A DNA stretch of 64,000 nt, taken from an uncultured Duncaniella sp. Its GTDB lineage: Bacteria > Bacteroidota > Bacteroidia > Bacteroidales > Muribaculaceae. The notes under the pieces are model-generated. The model worked only from the letters and a program-made list of their open reading frames with translations, made no database searches and was not told where the DNA came from. The position numbers were made by a program, and so were the translations under genes. The DNA lies in the NCBI GenBank assembly GCA_910577255.1, contig CAJTMH010000003.1, positions 1 through 64,000 of the forward strand, given 5' to 3'. Shown in pieces: positions 46,101 through 54,141 of the stretch (its first letter is position 1; each line of letters opens with the position of its first letter).

Positions 46101-46280
46101 CTTAAGCACAGTCTCGGCATTGGCTCCTGTGTAAGTGGCTGTGACACGTACTGTAGGGGGCGCGATATCGGGAAATTGTTCTATAGGTAATTGAGCTAAC
46201 CCGAGTAGTCCGAGAATTACAATCAGGACGGAGATTACTCCTGCAAGAATTGGTCGGTCAATAAAGGTTTTTACATTCAT
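43128..46280 (-). CDS. RND (HAE1/AcrB-type) efflux permease
   Basis: A 1050-residue proton-driven pump. The N-terminal PILAGVISVLIVILGLLGLAQLPIEQFPDIAPP is the family signature. Proton-relay residues are visible as the Asp pair in GTVVDDSVVVVEAV (helix 4) and the Lys in GLLAKTAILLTEYA (helix 10). The drug-binding porter domains are complete. Neither a membrane-fusion (AcrA) gene nor an outer-membrane (TolC) gene is adjacent, so it must borrow partners. It is divergent from the LytS/LytTR genes, whose promoters are within about 110 bases, and may be their target. Confidence 0.92.
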   Translation of the reverse strand: MNVKTFIDRPILAGVISVLIVILGLLGLAQLPIEQFPDIAPPTVRVTATYTGANAETVLKSVIVPLEESLNGVEDMMYMTSTATNTGTASITIYFKQGTDADMAVVNVQNRVASAQGLLPAEVTKSGVTVRKRQNSTLKSITLYSPNDAYDAKFLTNYMKINIEPQISRIPGVGDVNIFSAEYAMRIWLDPNKMSQYGLMPSDVDKVLAEQNIESPTGTLGAESINTFQYVLKYRGRYEDATDYENLVVRALPSGEVLRLKDIATVELGAVNYAMLSETSGHPGANAMIAQTAGSNANEVITQIDNTLDEIRENLPAGMVLTDISSTKDFLDASIYKVIETLVIALVLVIFIVYLFIHDIRATLIPTISIIVSLVGTFAFIYTIGFTLNMLTLFAIVLVIGTVVDDSVVVVEAVQAKFEEGHHDPYDATVKAMGGLSAALITTTIVFMAVFIPVCFMGGTSGTFYKQFGLTMAVAVGISLINAMTLCPALSALLMRAPERSGKKASYAERFHYAFDSSFTTVVGQYRTGIMFLFKNRWVVMMLFLLAVGGLTWLISSTKTGLVPQEDMGTISLNVQVAPGTNLEETNEIMDEIEDAIKDIPEITIYSRVTGKDARHNQSASAGSFNIRLTNWDERKGSEHDINAVIKEIYRRTANISSAQIRASQQPMISGYGTGSGFELYIQDRAGKTTDELLSVTQTFIDSLNKRPEISRAYTTFDTKYPQYMVEVDAVKCLQTGVSPADVLSTLAGYVGGSYSSNLNRFTKLYRVMVQAAPEDRLNTESLKNMYVRTSTGDMAPLDKFITLTRVYGSESLSRFNLFTSISVYGEQGDGYSSGEAINAIKEVASNYLPVGYGYEFGGMSREESSSGNTTVLVFSICLAFIYLILCALYESLTVPFAVIAAVPFGLAGSFLFARWWGMENNIYMQIGLIMLIGLLAKTAILLTEYASARRKEGMTLVAAAISAAKARFRPIIMTSATMVFGMLPLMFASGVGANGNKSVGVSTVGGLLFGTLALLFIVPVLFVIFQYLHEKISPKKAKRTKAQNDKAVS

Positions 46281-46298
46281 GTTTTTTCAAATTTGATG

Positions 46299-46333
46299 CA
46301 AAGATAGAGGATTAAACCTTAGAGGGATTCAAA
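46299..46333 (-). promoter_or_regulatory. Promoter of the RND pump gene
   Basis: TATCTTTG (46299-46306, minus strand) fits TAnnTTTG. The nearest TTTG (46330-46333) is 23 bases upstream, a slightly long spacing. Confidence 0.65.
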
Positions 46334-46415
46334 GGTCATTATATATAATGACTAACGGCTTCAAAGTGGTGGTCAATGATTTTTAAGTGATATATGTTGC
46401 TCAAAATAAAATACT

Positions 46416-46423
46416 TACCTTTG
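46416..46423 (+). promoter_or_regulatory. -7 promoter element of the LytS/LytTR operon
   Basis: TACCTTTG matches TAnnTTTG 27 bases upstream of the ATG at 46450. It rules out the longer frame starting near 46387. The upstream element is only a partial TTG near 46397. Confidence 0.7.
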
Positions 46424-46449
46424 TGGAGAAATTTCTGGGGCCTCGGAAG

Positions 46450-47466
46450 ATGAAAAATCTCACCCTCTATATAGACATCGCATTCTGCGTGATTTTGCTG
46501 CCTGTAATGGCTCTGTTGTTCCCGGTGGAACGTTGGTTTCACTACTTTCAATGGTATGTCATTTCAGTGGGGGTGTGGCTTTATGCAGTCTACTTCATGA
46601 ATAGATTTGTGGCCGTGCCGGCTCTGTTCAAAGGTCACAAGAGCAGATGGTGGGGAATCGCCTTTATCCTTATCTCATTAATTGTGACATACCTCATAAC
46701 CCAGATACAGCTGTATGTGCCTAAACCGAATAGTCTGGACAATGGTATAGTGCGTTTTTTCTCCTCAGTGACACATCATCAGCAGGCGGTATGGGCTCTT
46801 TTTGTCATAGTCGAGACATACAGTTTTGCAGTAGGGCTGTTGACGCAGACCAGTGAGCTGCGTTCGCGGCGCAGGGAGCTGGAAGCGGAACGGGAAAAGG
46901 CTGAACTTGAACTGTATAAGGCGCAGATAAAGCCCCATTTCATGTTCAACACGCTCAATTCGCTCTATGGGCTTTTTCTTACAGGTAATGAAATGGCGCT
47001 TGCGTCGCTTGAGAAATTCATCTCGATGATGCGCTATATCCACACCTCGTCAATGAAGGACACAGTCCCTCTTGCCGACGAGGTGGATTATATCAGACAG
47101 TTTGTTGAGCTGCAATCTCTGCGCCTCAACGAGATGACGCATGTGGATTTGAATATAGATGTGGAGGATCCAAGCCTCATGGTGCCTCCGATGCTTCTGG
47201 TGACATTTGTGGAAAATTGCTTTAAGCACGGTGTATCGCCTGTGGAAACAAGTGATATCAGGATTTCTCTCTCCGAAAAGTCGGGCAAACTGATTTTTAC
47301 CACCTATAACAAGACGTTCCCAGTGAAAAGAATCGGGGAGCATTTGGGTATTGAGAATTGTAAAAAGAGGCTCGGCCTTTTATATGCCGGTCATCATGAT
47401 CTGATGATTGATGATGACGGTAATTTCTTTAATGTGAAACTAATAATTGATCTGACAGAAATATGA
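46450..47466 (+). CDS. LytS-type sensor histidine kinase
   Basis: A 338-residue membrane kinase with four transmembrane helices (about 8-120), a coiled segment (SRRRELEAEREKAELELYKAQ) and a His_kinase domain whose phospho-acceptor lies in KPHFMFNTLNSLYGL. A degenerate ATPase domain follows (N-box TFVENCFKHG and LGIENCKKRLGLLY). It senses an unknown signal in the membrane. The ATG at 46450 was chosen from the promoter position. It overlaps the next gene by 4 bases, so kinase and regulator are translated together. Confidence 0.9.
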   Translation: MKNLTLYIDIAFCVILLPVMALLFPVERWFHYFQWYVISVGVWLYAVYFMNRFVAVPALFKGHKSRWWGIAFILISLIVTYLITQIQLYVPKPNSLDNGIVRFFSSVTHHQQAVWALFVIVETYSFAVGLLTQTSELRSRRRELEAEREKAELELYKAQIKPHFMFNTLNSLYGLFLTGNEMALASLEKFISMMRYIHTSSMKDTVPLADEVDYIRQFVELQSLRLNEMTHVDLNIDVEDPSLMVPPMLLVTFVENCFKHGVSPVETSDIRISLSEKSGKLIFTTYNKTFPVKRIGEHLGIENCKKRLGLLYAGHHDLMIDDDGNFFNVKLIIDLTEI

Positions 47467-48173
47467 AATGTGTTGCCATCGACGATGAGCCCATCGCCCT
47501 CAGCATAATTCAGGAATATTGTAAGCGTTACGGAGGGATAGAGCTGCAGTCATTCACTTCGCCTGTGGCAGGGATGGAGTGTGTCAATGCCACGCGTCCT
47601 GATGTGGTGTTTCTTGACATCGAGATGAATTCACACAACGGTGTGGAACTGGCCAGGCAGATGCCTGAGGAGTGCTCTGTGATATTCACAACGGCATACG
47701 CCCATTATGCTCTTGACGGTTTTAATGTCGATGCCGTGGATTTCCTTCACAAGCCAATTTTCTATCCGCGTTTTGAGCGGGCTATGGAAAAAGTGAAGCG
47801 TTACATAGATAATATGCCACGAAATGACAACGACGATGTGCTGACATTGAAGGTGGAGCATAAAAACGTAGTCGTGAAGTTTTCGGAGATTCTCTATATC
47901 GAGGCTATGGATAACTATGTGAAGATTTTCAGAAAAGGATTGCCGATGGTGGTGTCACAGATCACCATGAAGGAGATGGAGAGCCGTCTTTCCCCCGACA
48001 GATTCGTGCGTCTCCACCGCTCATATATTGTTTCGATTGCCGATATCGAGAAATTTTCCAACCGTCAGATTTATCTGCGCAATGCCCCTCGGCCTATACC
48101 TGTGGGACGTAAATATATTGACTTATATAAAGATTTAAATAATTGTTTCATCCTTAAAAATAATAATGACTAA
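47463..48173 (+). CDS. LytTR-family response regulator
   Basis: A 236-residue regulator. The receiver domain has acidic IDDEP, phospho-acceptor Asp52 in VVFLDIEMNSHNG, Thr in FTTAYAHYAL and Lys in LHKPIFYPRF. The C-terminal LytTR DNA-binding domain (KFSEILYIEAMDNYVKI, then SRLSPDRFVRLHRSYIV) binds direct repeats upstream of its targets. The gene overlaps the kinase gene by 4 bases and the PepSY-like gene by 1 base. The divergent RND pump is a plausible target along with its own operon. Confidence 0.93.
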   Translation: MKCVAIDDEPIALSIIQEYCKRYGGIELQSFTSPVAGMECVNATRPDVVFLDIEMNSHNGVELARQMPEECSVIFTTAYAHYALDGFNVDAVDFLHKPIFYPRFERAMEKVKRYIDNMPRNDNDDVLTLKVEHKNVVVKFSEILYIEAMDNYVKIFRKGLPMVVSQITMKEMESRLSPDRFVRLHRSYIVSIADIEKFSNRQIYLRNAPRPIPVGRKYIDLYKDLNNCFILKNNND

Positions 48174-48634
48174 TGAAGAGAATGGTTTCTTTGATGCTGC
48201 TGACTTTGGTAGTGTCAGTGTCAGCTACGGTATATGCCGGCACACCTATTAAATCCTCTGAACTTCCTGCTGTCGCCCAGAAGTTCCTGTCCAAACATTT
48301 CCCCGGCGATAATGTCCGTAAAGCTGAGAAGGATCAGGGCCGCCGTGGCATGGAATATGAAGTAGACCTCACAAGCGGTGCAGAGGTGGAGTTCAATGCC
48401 GATGGAGGTTGGAAAGAGGTGAAGGCTGCCCGAGGAAATAGTGTGCCTTCGGCTATTGTCCCCGCAGGGATAGCCAAGCATGTGGCTGCAAACTACAGCA
48501 AACTTACCATAGTGGAAATTTCACGCAAGCGTGGTGGTTATAAAGTAGAGCTTTCCAATGGCTCTGAACTGCTTCTGACTGAGGACGGAAAGGCAATGCA
48601 ACCCCGACAGGGTGGTGGCCGTTCTCGTCATTAA
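48173..48634 (+). CDS. Secreted PepSY-like (BLIP/DUF2874-type) protein
   Basis: A 153-residue protein with a signal peptide (residues 1 to about 22, ending VYAGTP) and two PepSY-like repeats. Repeat one is LPAVAQKFLSKHFPGDNV to VEFNADGGWKEVK. Repeat two is VPAGIAKHVAANYSKLTI to LLLTEDGKAM. A short Arg/Gly-rich tail follows. The start codon overlaps the response-regulator stop, so it belongs to the two-component operon and may be a periplasmic cofactor or inhibitor of signalling. The same domain is the C-terminal part of the esterase at 36346-37695. Confidence 0.85.
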   Translation: MKRMVSLMLLTLVVSVSATVYAGTPIKSSELPAVAQKFLSKHFPGDNVRKAEKDQGRRGMEYEVDLTSGAEVEFNADGGWKEVKAARGNSVPSAIVPAGIAKHVAANYSKLTIVEISRKRGGYKVELSNGSELLLTEDGKAMQPRQGGGRSRH

Positions 48635-48666
48635 TAGCAATTCCCTCCTAATTACTGTTCATCTGA

Positions 48667-48704
48667 GAGGTTGTGGCATAATGAGTGCATTATGTCGCAG
48701 CCTC
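48667..48704 (+). terminator. Long hairpin after the PepSY-like gene
   Basis: A 17-bp stem (48667-48683 with 48688-48704, three G-U pairs) with a four-base loop lies between the convergent PepSY-like and DUF3575 genes. Only a short T-rich stretch follows. Confidence 0.65.
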
Positions 48705-48743
48705 TTGTGTTATTCTATGTTGTGACCTTTTGCTGTGTCTGAT

Positions 48744-49604
48744 TTATTGTCCAGTGGAATTATGGTTCTCTTTCCCGATAAGCCACACGAGTGAAATCTC
48801 TGCTTTAGTCGGGCCAAACCAATGCAGCGTGTGGGTGGATTGCCATAGATAGCTTTTGCCACAGGGGACGTATTCGAGATATTTACCACCAAGATAGCCT
48901 ATACCTATGGTGAAGTCAATGTTCAGCCGTTTGCTGACAGGCATGGAATAGCCGTACTCGATGCCGACCATAGCGTTGCATCTGTCCCATAAGGTCTTGT
49001 GTGGAAGACCACCCATGTAGCCTTTTCCACCCCATTCAAAATCATAGGTCACAATTCCCGCGTATAGGCCTATGTGATGACCGGTCAGCGGTTTGGCATG
49101 AGCTTTTGTCCCGAACCACCACCTCGCCGCTATGTCACCTCCATAAATTCGCCAATAGCGGTGGCGCCGGTTTGTGTCCCACCATCCATACATCCAATTG
49201 GCGTTGATCGACCAGTTTTTGCCGATGTAAAATTCCACACCGATGTTAGGAACGGCTAAGGCATCGTAGAGAAGGTTGGTTTTAAGGGACATGTACAACG
49301 GTCGTTCTTTCCGATGGTTTTCCGGCAACGCCGGAACTGATGCCGGGAACGGGAAAGAGAATGATGCTACAGCGGTCAGAATTGAAGTGTAGTGGGTGTG
49401 GGTTGTGAAGGATGGCTGGTAGGCGTGGCGTTCGCGATGTGGACGGCCTTGTCGAGTGGGGCGTAATGCGGGATATATCTTGTGGAGCTCGGGCATACTT
49501 TCCGTGTACACCTGCAGTGTCCCTCCCGCTGAGTCAGAAAGCTCTGAGGCTGAGAGGAATGATGTGCACAAGGCAAGCAGTATGGCGAATAGATGATACT
49601 TCAT
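48744..49604 (-). CDS. DUF3575 family outer-membrane-like protein
   Basis: A 286-residue exported protein with a leader (MKYHLFAILLALCTSFLSA). The ATG at 49604 is preferred to a longer frame. Residues 20 to about 105 are Pro/His-rich and poorly conserved. The rest is the DUF3575 core (MSLKTNLLYDALAVPNIGVEFYIG and WSINANWMYGWWDT), an aromatic, probably beta-barrel domain. DUF3575 proteins often occur with fimbrial or surface loci in Bacteroidales, but none is present here. It is convergent with the two-component operon and divergent from the capsule locus. Confidence 0.78.
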   Translation of the reverse strand: MKYHLFAILLALCTSFLSASELSDSAGGTLQVYTESMPELHKIYPALRPTRQGRPHRERHAYQPSFTTHTHYTSILTAVASFSFPFPASVPALPENHRKERPLYMSLKTNLLYDALAVPNIGVEFYIGKNWSINANWMYGWWDTNRRHRYWRIYGGDIAARWWFGTKAHAKPLTGHHIGLYAGIVTYDFEWGGKGYMGGLPHKTLWDRCNAMVGIEYGYSMPVSKRLNIDFTIGIGYLGGKYLEYVPCGKSYLWQSTHTLHWFGPTKAEISLVWLIGKENHNSTGQ

Positions 49605-50023
49605 TGATATAAAATAGTTGAGTGGCCGTGAGGTGGCTGGATTCGTTGCCATCAATCGTATTATAAAATTTAACACTTTGCCGGGTAGATTGGTTCTCGT
49701 TTTCCGATGGTCTCTTTATGGTTGTGGAGTTGGCGGTATAATACAGTTACTATTGTTTGGGATGGCTAAGCGCAAATGGTTGTGATTCTGACGCTTGAGA
49801 CGGATTAAAAGATTTTTTAACATGTTAATATGTTATGGTTTGTGAAAAAAACTGTAATTTTGCACTCCAAATGTGTCTTTAGTCCAGAAGGGCACATCCC
49901 CCATATATATTAGAAATGATTCGGAGTAAGTTGGCTGAGTCGTTCATTTATTTTTCATATTGTCTACCTAACTGCTTGACTGTTATGTTATTATAACGCC
50001 AGGCAGGATTAGAAACTTTTGTC
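49605..50023 (+). promoter_or_regulatory. Capsule-locus promoter and long leader
   Basis: No gene is seen here. A -7 box TAATTTTG (49855-49862) is preceded by a perfect 12-base palindrome TTAACATGTTAA (49817-49828) covering the -33 position, a possible operator. About 150 bases of leader follow before upxY, as expected for antiterminator-controlled capsule operons. No inverted repeats of an invertible promoter were found. Confidence 0.6.
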
Positions 50024-50650
50024 TTGATTAAAATTGACCATGAACCAGAAGATAGAGTGTTGCCCGGCAATGCTCATAACGGTTCGGCTGCCCCTTGCGA
50101 CATTGAGGAGCGGCATTGGTTTGTGATGAGAGACCTCAAGCGAGCCAACGCGAATCTTCCTGCCTATAAGCAGCTTGCCGAGCTTGGTTTTGAGGTGTTC
50201 ACACCAATGAAATGGGAGATAGTAATCAGGCAAGGCAAAAGGAAGAGGGTGCATATCCCTTTTGTGCAGGATCTCCTGTTTGTACATTCAACGCGCTCTG
50301 AACTGGATCCGGTAGTGGCTTCTGTGTCATCATTACAGTACAGATTTAAGAAAGGGGGACAATATTGTGAGGCGTTGACTGTGCGCGAAAAGGATATGAC
50401 AAGATTTATCGCCGCCGTCTCATCCGATCCGGTTCCGACCTTCTATCGGCCGGAAGAAATCACGGCTAATATGTATGGGAGGGAAATCCACATCATCGGT
50501 GGTCCCCTGAATGGTTATACCGGACGTCTGCTCTCGGTAAAGGGCCTCAGGAAGAAGCGTCTGATAGTGGAACTTGCCGGACTGCTGAAGGTGGCTGTAG
50601 AAGTCAATCCCGAATTCATCAGATTTGATAAAGTTCTCCGTGGAGTATGA
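50024..50650 (+). CDS. upxY: UpxY family (NusG-like) transcription antiterminator
   Basis: A protein of up to 208 residues. The NGN domain starts at HWFVMRDLKRAN and runs through FTPMKWEIVIRQGKRKRVHIPFVQDLLFVHS, and a KOW-like segment (IHIIGGPLNGYTGRLLSVKG) ends it. UpxY proteins load on RNA polymerase near the start of one capsule operon and prevent premature termination in its leader. No in-frame ATG precedes the domain. TTG 50024 and GTG 50057 are the candidates, so the start is uncertain. It is the first gene of the polysaccharide locus. No upxZ partner follows. Confidence 0.85.
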   Translation: MIKIDHEPEDRVLPGNAHNGSAAPCDIEERHWFVMRDLKRANANLPAYKQLAELGFEVFTPMKWEIVIRQGKRKRVHIPFVQDLLFVHSTRSELDPVVASVSSLQYRFKKGGQYCEALTVREKDMTRFIAAVSSDPVPTFYRPEEITANMYGREIHIIGGPLNGYTGRLLSVKGLRKKRLIVELAGLLKVAVEVNPEFIRFDKVLRGV

Positions 50651-50855
50651 TATGTGGTGATCGAAGACGCCTGATAGTCATGTCCCCGGTTAATTATGAG
50701 CTCACTCAATAAAATAAAAGAAGAATCAAAATGGTGATGCATCTTTGTCGGGTATATCACCGAGTACGAACCTAAATAAATCATTTTGCAGCCGTGTGAA
50801 CAAACTGTCATCGGCTTTAGTTTAAACAACATCGAAATCAATTCATCGCACAACA

Positions 50856-51692
50856 ATGAAGATAAAATCACTCTTTCTCCCAGTTGCAATCGCAGCCGTT
50901 ATGGCCAGTTCATGTTCAACCCCACAGAACATAGCGTATTTTCAAGATGTAAATTCAGGCACCGTGTTGCAGCCTCAGCAGCAGCTTGATATCAGAGTAA
51001 GACCTGAGGATAAACTTTCGATTATGGTCAATACTCAGGACCCGGCGCTTTCTGCCCTGTTCAATCTTGTGCAGGTTCAGAATAGACTCAACTCTTCTAC
51101 CAGCGCTGCCACAAGCATCGGCTCGGCGGCAGGGTCAGGAAGTTCGCAGGTTTCATTCTACACTGTGGATTCCAATGGTGACATAATGTTCCCGGTGCTT
51201 GGCAAACTGCATATCGGTGGCATGAGACGTGAGCAGGTAGCCACGTATATCACAGAGGAATTGGTGAGCCGTGACCTTGTTAAGGATCCTGTGGTGACTG
51301 TTGAGTTTGGCAATACTGGTATCTCTGTTATCGGTGAAGTCGCTTCTCCCGGTCGCTATGAGTTCAACAAGGACCGCGTGACTATTATCGATGCTCTCGC
51401 TATGGCCGGTGACCTCACACAGAATGGCCAGCGCGAAAATGTGATGGTGCTTCGTGAACTCGATAATGGTAACCAGCAGGCTTATCGGATTGACTTGACC
51501 GATGCGACACAGCTTGCCTCATCGCCGGTGTTCTATCTGCAGCAGAACGATGTGATCTACGTTGAACCCAACGATAAGAAAAAGCGCGAAACCACTCCTA
51601 ACGGCAACACACCTTACACTCCTTCGTTCTGGGTGTCAATGGGCTCGTTTGCCGTCACAATCGCCACTCTCGTAATAACTCTTACACGATAA
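50856..51692 (+). CDS. Polysaccharide export outer-membrane lipoprotein (Wza-like)
   Basis: A 278-residue lipoprotein with lipobox-like MASSC (Cys20). A poly_export domain (RVRPEDKLSIMVNTQDPALS, then a Ser/Thr-rich insert and YTVDSNGDIMFPVLGKLHIGGM) is followed by an SLBB domain (VIGEVASPGRYEFNKDRVTIIDAL). A C-terminal hydrophobic helix (SFAVTIATLVITLTR) may cross the outer membrane. It forms the export channel with the Wzc-like kinase encoded 14 bases downstream. Confidence 0.92.
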   Translation: MKIKSLFLPVAIAAVMASSCSTPQNIAYFQDVNSGTVLQPQQQLDIRVRPEDKLSIMVNTQDPALSALFNLVQVQNRLNSSTSAATSIGSAAGSGSSQVSFYTVDSNGDIMFPVLGKLHIGGMRREQVATYITEELVSRDLVKDPVVTVEFGNTGISVIGEVASPGRYEFNKDRVTIIDALAMAGDLTQNGQRENVMVLRELDNGNQQAYRIDLTDATQLASSPVFYLQQNDVIYVEPNDKKKRETTPNGNTPYTPSFWVSMGSFAVTIATLVITLTR

Positions 51693-51706
51693 TTTTATAA
51701 ACCGTC

Positions 51707-54112
51707 ATGGCCGAAACAAAAAAGACCACAGCTAAAAAGAATTCCTCGGTGGGCACCAATGTGCCCATCAGCGATATCCTGTACCGGACACTGCATTATT
51801 GGCCGTGGGTACTCCTGTCGTTGTTCGTCTGTGTGGGCGGAGGTGTGATATATCTCCTCTGCACCCCTAATGTGTACACCACCACCGCATCCATGCTTAT
51901 AAAGGATGAATCGGCAGGTAATTCAATGAATAATAGCGATTTTGCTGACTTTGGACTCTTCCAGAGTAACACCAATATTCAGAACGAGATAACAACGCTG
52001 AAATCTCCTGACCTGATGGAAGAGGTGGTTAAGCGTTTGAATCTTGACATGAATTATTATAAACCGGGCCGTTTCCACCGCGAGGTAGCCTACGGAAGCA
52101 ATCTGCCGGTGGAGGTGACAATTGTAGATTATCCCAATAATGGGAATGCGACTTTCAATCTCGATGTCTCTGCCAAGGGCGATGTGGAAATTTCATCGCT
52201 TAAGGTGTGGGATAAGAGCAAGGGGAATGAAACTTACAAAGGCCACCTCAACGACACTATCCAGACTGCAGTCGGCAAGATGGTGGTAACCCCTACCACA
52301 GCCTATAAAAAAGGTGAGCCTGTGGAGCTCAAAGTGGAGAAGCAGCCTGTCAATATGATGGCTATCTTTTATGAAGGGCAGCTTACCGTTACCATGAGCA
52401 ATGAAAACAGTACCATCATCAATCTTGTGATTTTAGACGAATCGACTCAGCGAGCACAGGAAATCCTGAGCACGTTGATAGGCGTATATAATGAGCAGTG
52501 GATTCGTGATAAGAACCAGATTGCCGTTTCGACCTCCAACTTCATCAACGACCGCCTTGGTGTGATTGAAGGTGAACTCGGACATGTGGACTCGGATATT
52601 TCTTCCTACAAGAGCCAGCATCTTATTCCTGACGTCCAGGCGGCTTCGTCGATGTACATGGAGCAGAACCAGCGTATATCGCAGGACATCCTTGCGTTGA
52701 ACAATCAATTGCAGATGACCCGCTACATCCGCTCTTACCTCACTGCCGAGGGTAACCGCGACCAGGTGCTTCCGACCAACACCGGAGTCGAGAACTCGAA
52801 TATCCAGTCACAGATTTCAGAGTATAACCAGTTGATACTTCAACGCAACTCGCTGTTGAGCAAATCGTCGGATAAGAACCCCCTCGTGATGGCTCTTGAC
52901 GATCAGCTTGCAGCTCTCAGAAGCGCTATCATAGGATCTGTCGACAACTCCATCATAGCTCTTAACACGGAGATTAAGAATCTTCAGGGCTCACAGGCCT
53001 CGACAACTTCAAAAATCGCCTCAAATCCTACCCAGGCAAAGTATCTTCTCTCTGTGGAACGTCAGCAGAAGGTCAAGGAGTCACTTTACCTCTTCCTGCT
53101 TCAGAAACGTGAGGAAAATGAACTTTCTCAGGCATTTACCGCCTACAATACCCGCATCGTGCAGCGTCCGAGCAGCTATGGCCCCACTGCGCCAAATAAG
53201 AACAAGGTGCTGATGGGATGCTTCCTCCTTGGTCTGGCTATTCCATTCTGCGTGGTGTATCTGATTGAAACCAACAATACTCGTCTCAGAGGCCGTAAGG
53301 ATGTTGAAGGTTTGAGTCTTCCATTCCTTGGCGAAATTCCCCAAAATGGATCCAAGGACAGCAAGGACGGTGATGAGGATAAGATTGTGGTAAGCCCGGA
53401 GAGCAGAAATATCATAAACGAGGCATTCCGAGTGGTGCGTACCAACATGGAATTCATGAATTCGACCCATGACAGAGCGAATGTCATCGCAATGACATCG
53501 TTTAATTCAGGCTCTGGTAAGTCATTCCTGACCATGAACCTTGGGGCTGCCCTTGCCATCAAGAAAAAGCGTGTGGTAGTTATTGACGGTGACATGCGTC
53601 ATGGCTCTACATCAGCCTATCTCGGTTCGCCTAATGTTGGCCTTTCGGATTATCTGAGCGGAGCTGTCAATAATTTGGATGAGCTCCTCGTTCCGGTTCC
53701 TGGCTACGATAATTTCCATGTGATTCCTATAGGTAAGGTTCCGCCGAACCCAACAGAGCTTATGGAAAGCCCTCGTTTTGCCGCTCTGATCAATGATTTG
53801 AAGTCACATTGTGATTATATAATGGTCGACTGTCCTCCTATTGAGGTGGTTGCTGACACTCAGATTATTGACAAGTCGGTCGACAGAACTATTTTCGTAA
53901 TTCGCGCCGGCTTGCTTGACCGTTCTATGTTGCCCGAATTGGATAAGCTGTATGAGGAGAAGAAGTACCGCAATATGGCATTTATCCTCAACGGTACCCG
54001 CAATGACCAGGGTAGATATGGATATTCTCATTCTTACCGTTACGGTTATGGCTATGGTTACGGCTACGGATATAATTACGGCGAAGGAAAATCCAAAAAG
54101 AAAAAGAAGTAA
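51707..54112 (+). CDS. Wzc-like polysaccharide co-polymerase / tyrosine autokinase
   Basis: An 801-residue inner-membrane protein. Wzz-type N-terminal helix (about 33-55), a large periplasmic coiled domain, a second helix (about 503-522), and a BY-kinase domain follow in order. Walker A is NSGSGKSFL, Walker A' VVVIDGDMRHG and Walker B DYIMVDCPP. The C-terminus is a tyrosine cluster (YRYGYGYGYGYGYNYG) ahead of a poly-Lys end. Phosphorylation of such clusters controls chain length and export. It pairs with the Wza-like gene 14 bases upstream. Confidence 0.94.
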   Translation: MAETKKTTAKKNSSVGTNVPISDILYRTLHYWPWVLLSLFVCVGGGVIYLLCTPNVYTTTASMLIKDESAGNSMNNSDFADFGLFQSNTNIQNEITTLKSPDLMEEVVKRLNLDMNYYKPGRFHREVAYGSNLPVEVTIVDYPNNGNATFNLDVSAKGDVEISSLKVWDKSKGNETYKGHLNDTIQTAVGKMVVTPTTAYKKGEPVELKVEKQPVNMMAIFYEGQLTVTMSNENSTIINLVILDESTQRAQEILSTLIGVYNEQWIRDKNQIAVSTSNFINDRLGVIEGELGHVDSDISSYKSQHLIPDVQAASSMYMEQNQRISQDILALNNQLQMTRYIRSYLTAEGNRDQVLPTNTGVENSNIQSQISEYNQLILQRNSLLSKSSDKNPLVMALDDQLAALRSAIIGSVDNSIIALNTEIKNLQGSQASTTSKIASNPTQAKYLLSVERQQKVKESLYLFLLQKREENELSQAFTAYNTRIVQRPSSYGPTAPNKNKVLMGCFLLGLAIPFCVVYLIETNNTRLRGRKDVEGLSLPFLGEIPQNGSKDSKDGDEDKIVVSPESRNIINEAFRVVRTNMEFMNSTHDRANVIAMTSFNSGSGKSFLTMNLGAALAIKKKRVVVIDGDMRHGSTSAYLGSPNVGLSDYLSGAVNNLDELLVPVPGYDNFHVIPIGKVPPNPTELMESPRFAALINDLKSHCDYIMVDCPPIEVVADTQIIDKSVDRTIFVIRAGLLDRSMLPELDKLYEEKKYRNMAFILNGTRNDQGRYGYSHSYRYGYGYGYGYGYNYGEGKSKKKKK

Positions 54113-54141
54113 CAGCACACAATCGTAAATATTGGTCAGAA

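Noticed and set aside
48744..49604. A fimbrial locus, because DUF3575 genes often accompany fimbrillins.
   Set aside because: No fimbrillin or anchor genes are adjacent. Neighbours are a two-component operon and a capsule locus.
49677..50023. An invertible capsule promoter upstream of upxY.
   Set aside because: No flanking inverted repeats of adequate length were found. Only the short palindrome at 49817 is present.
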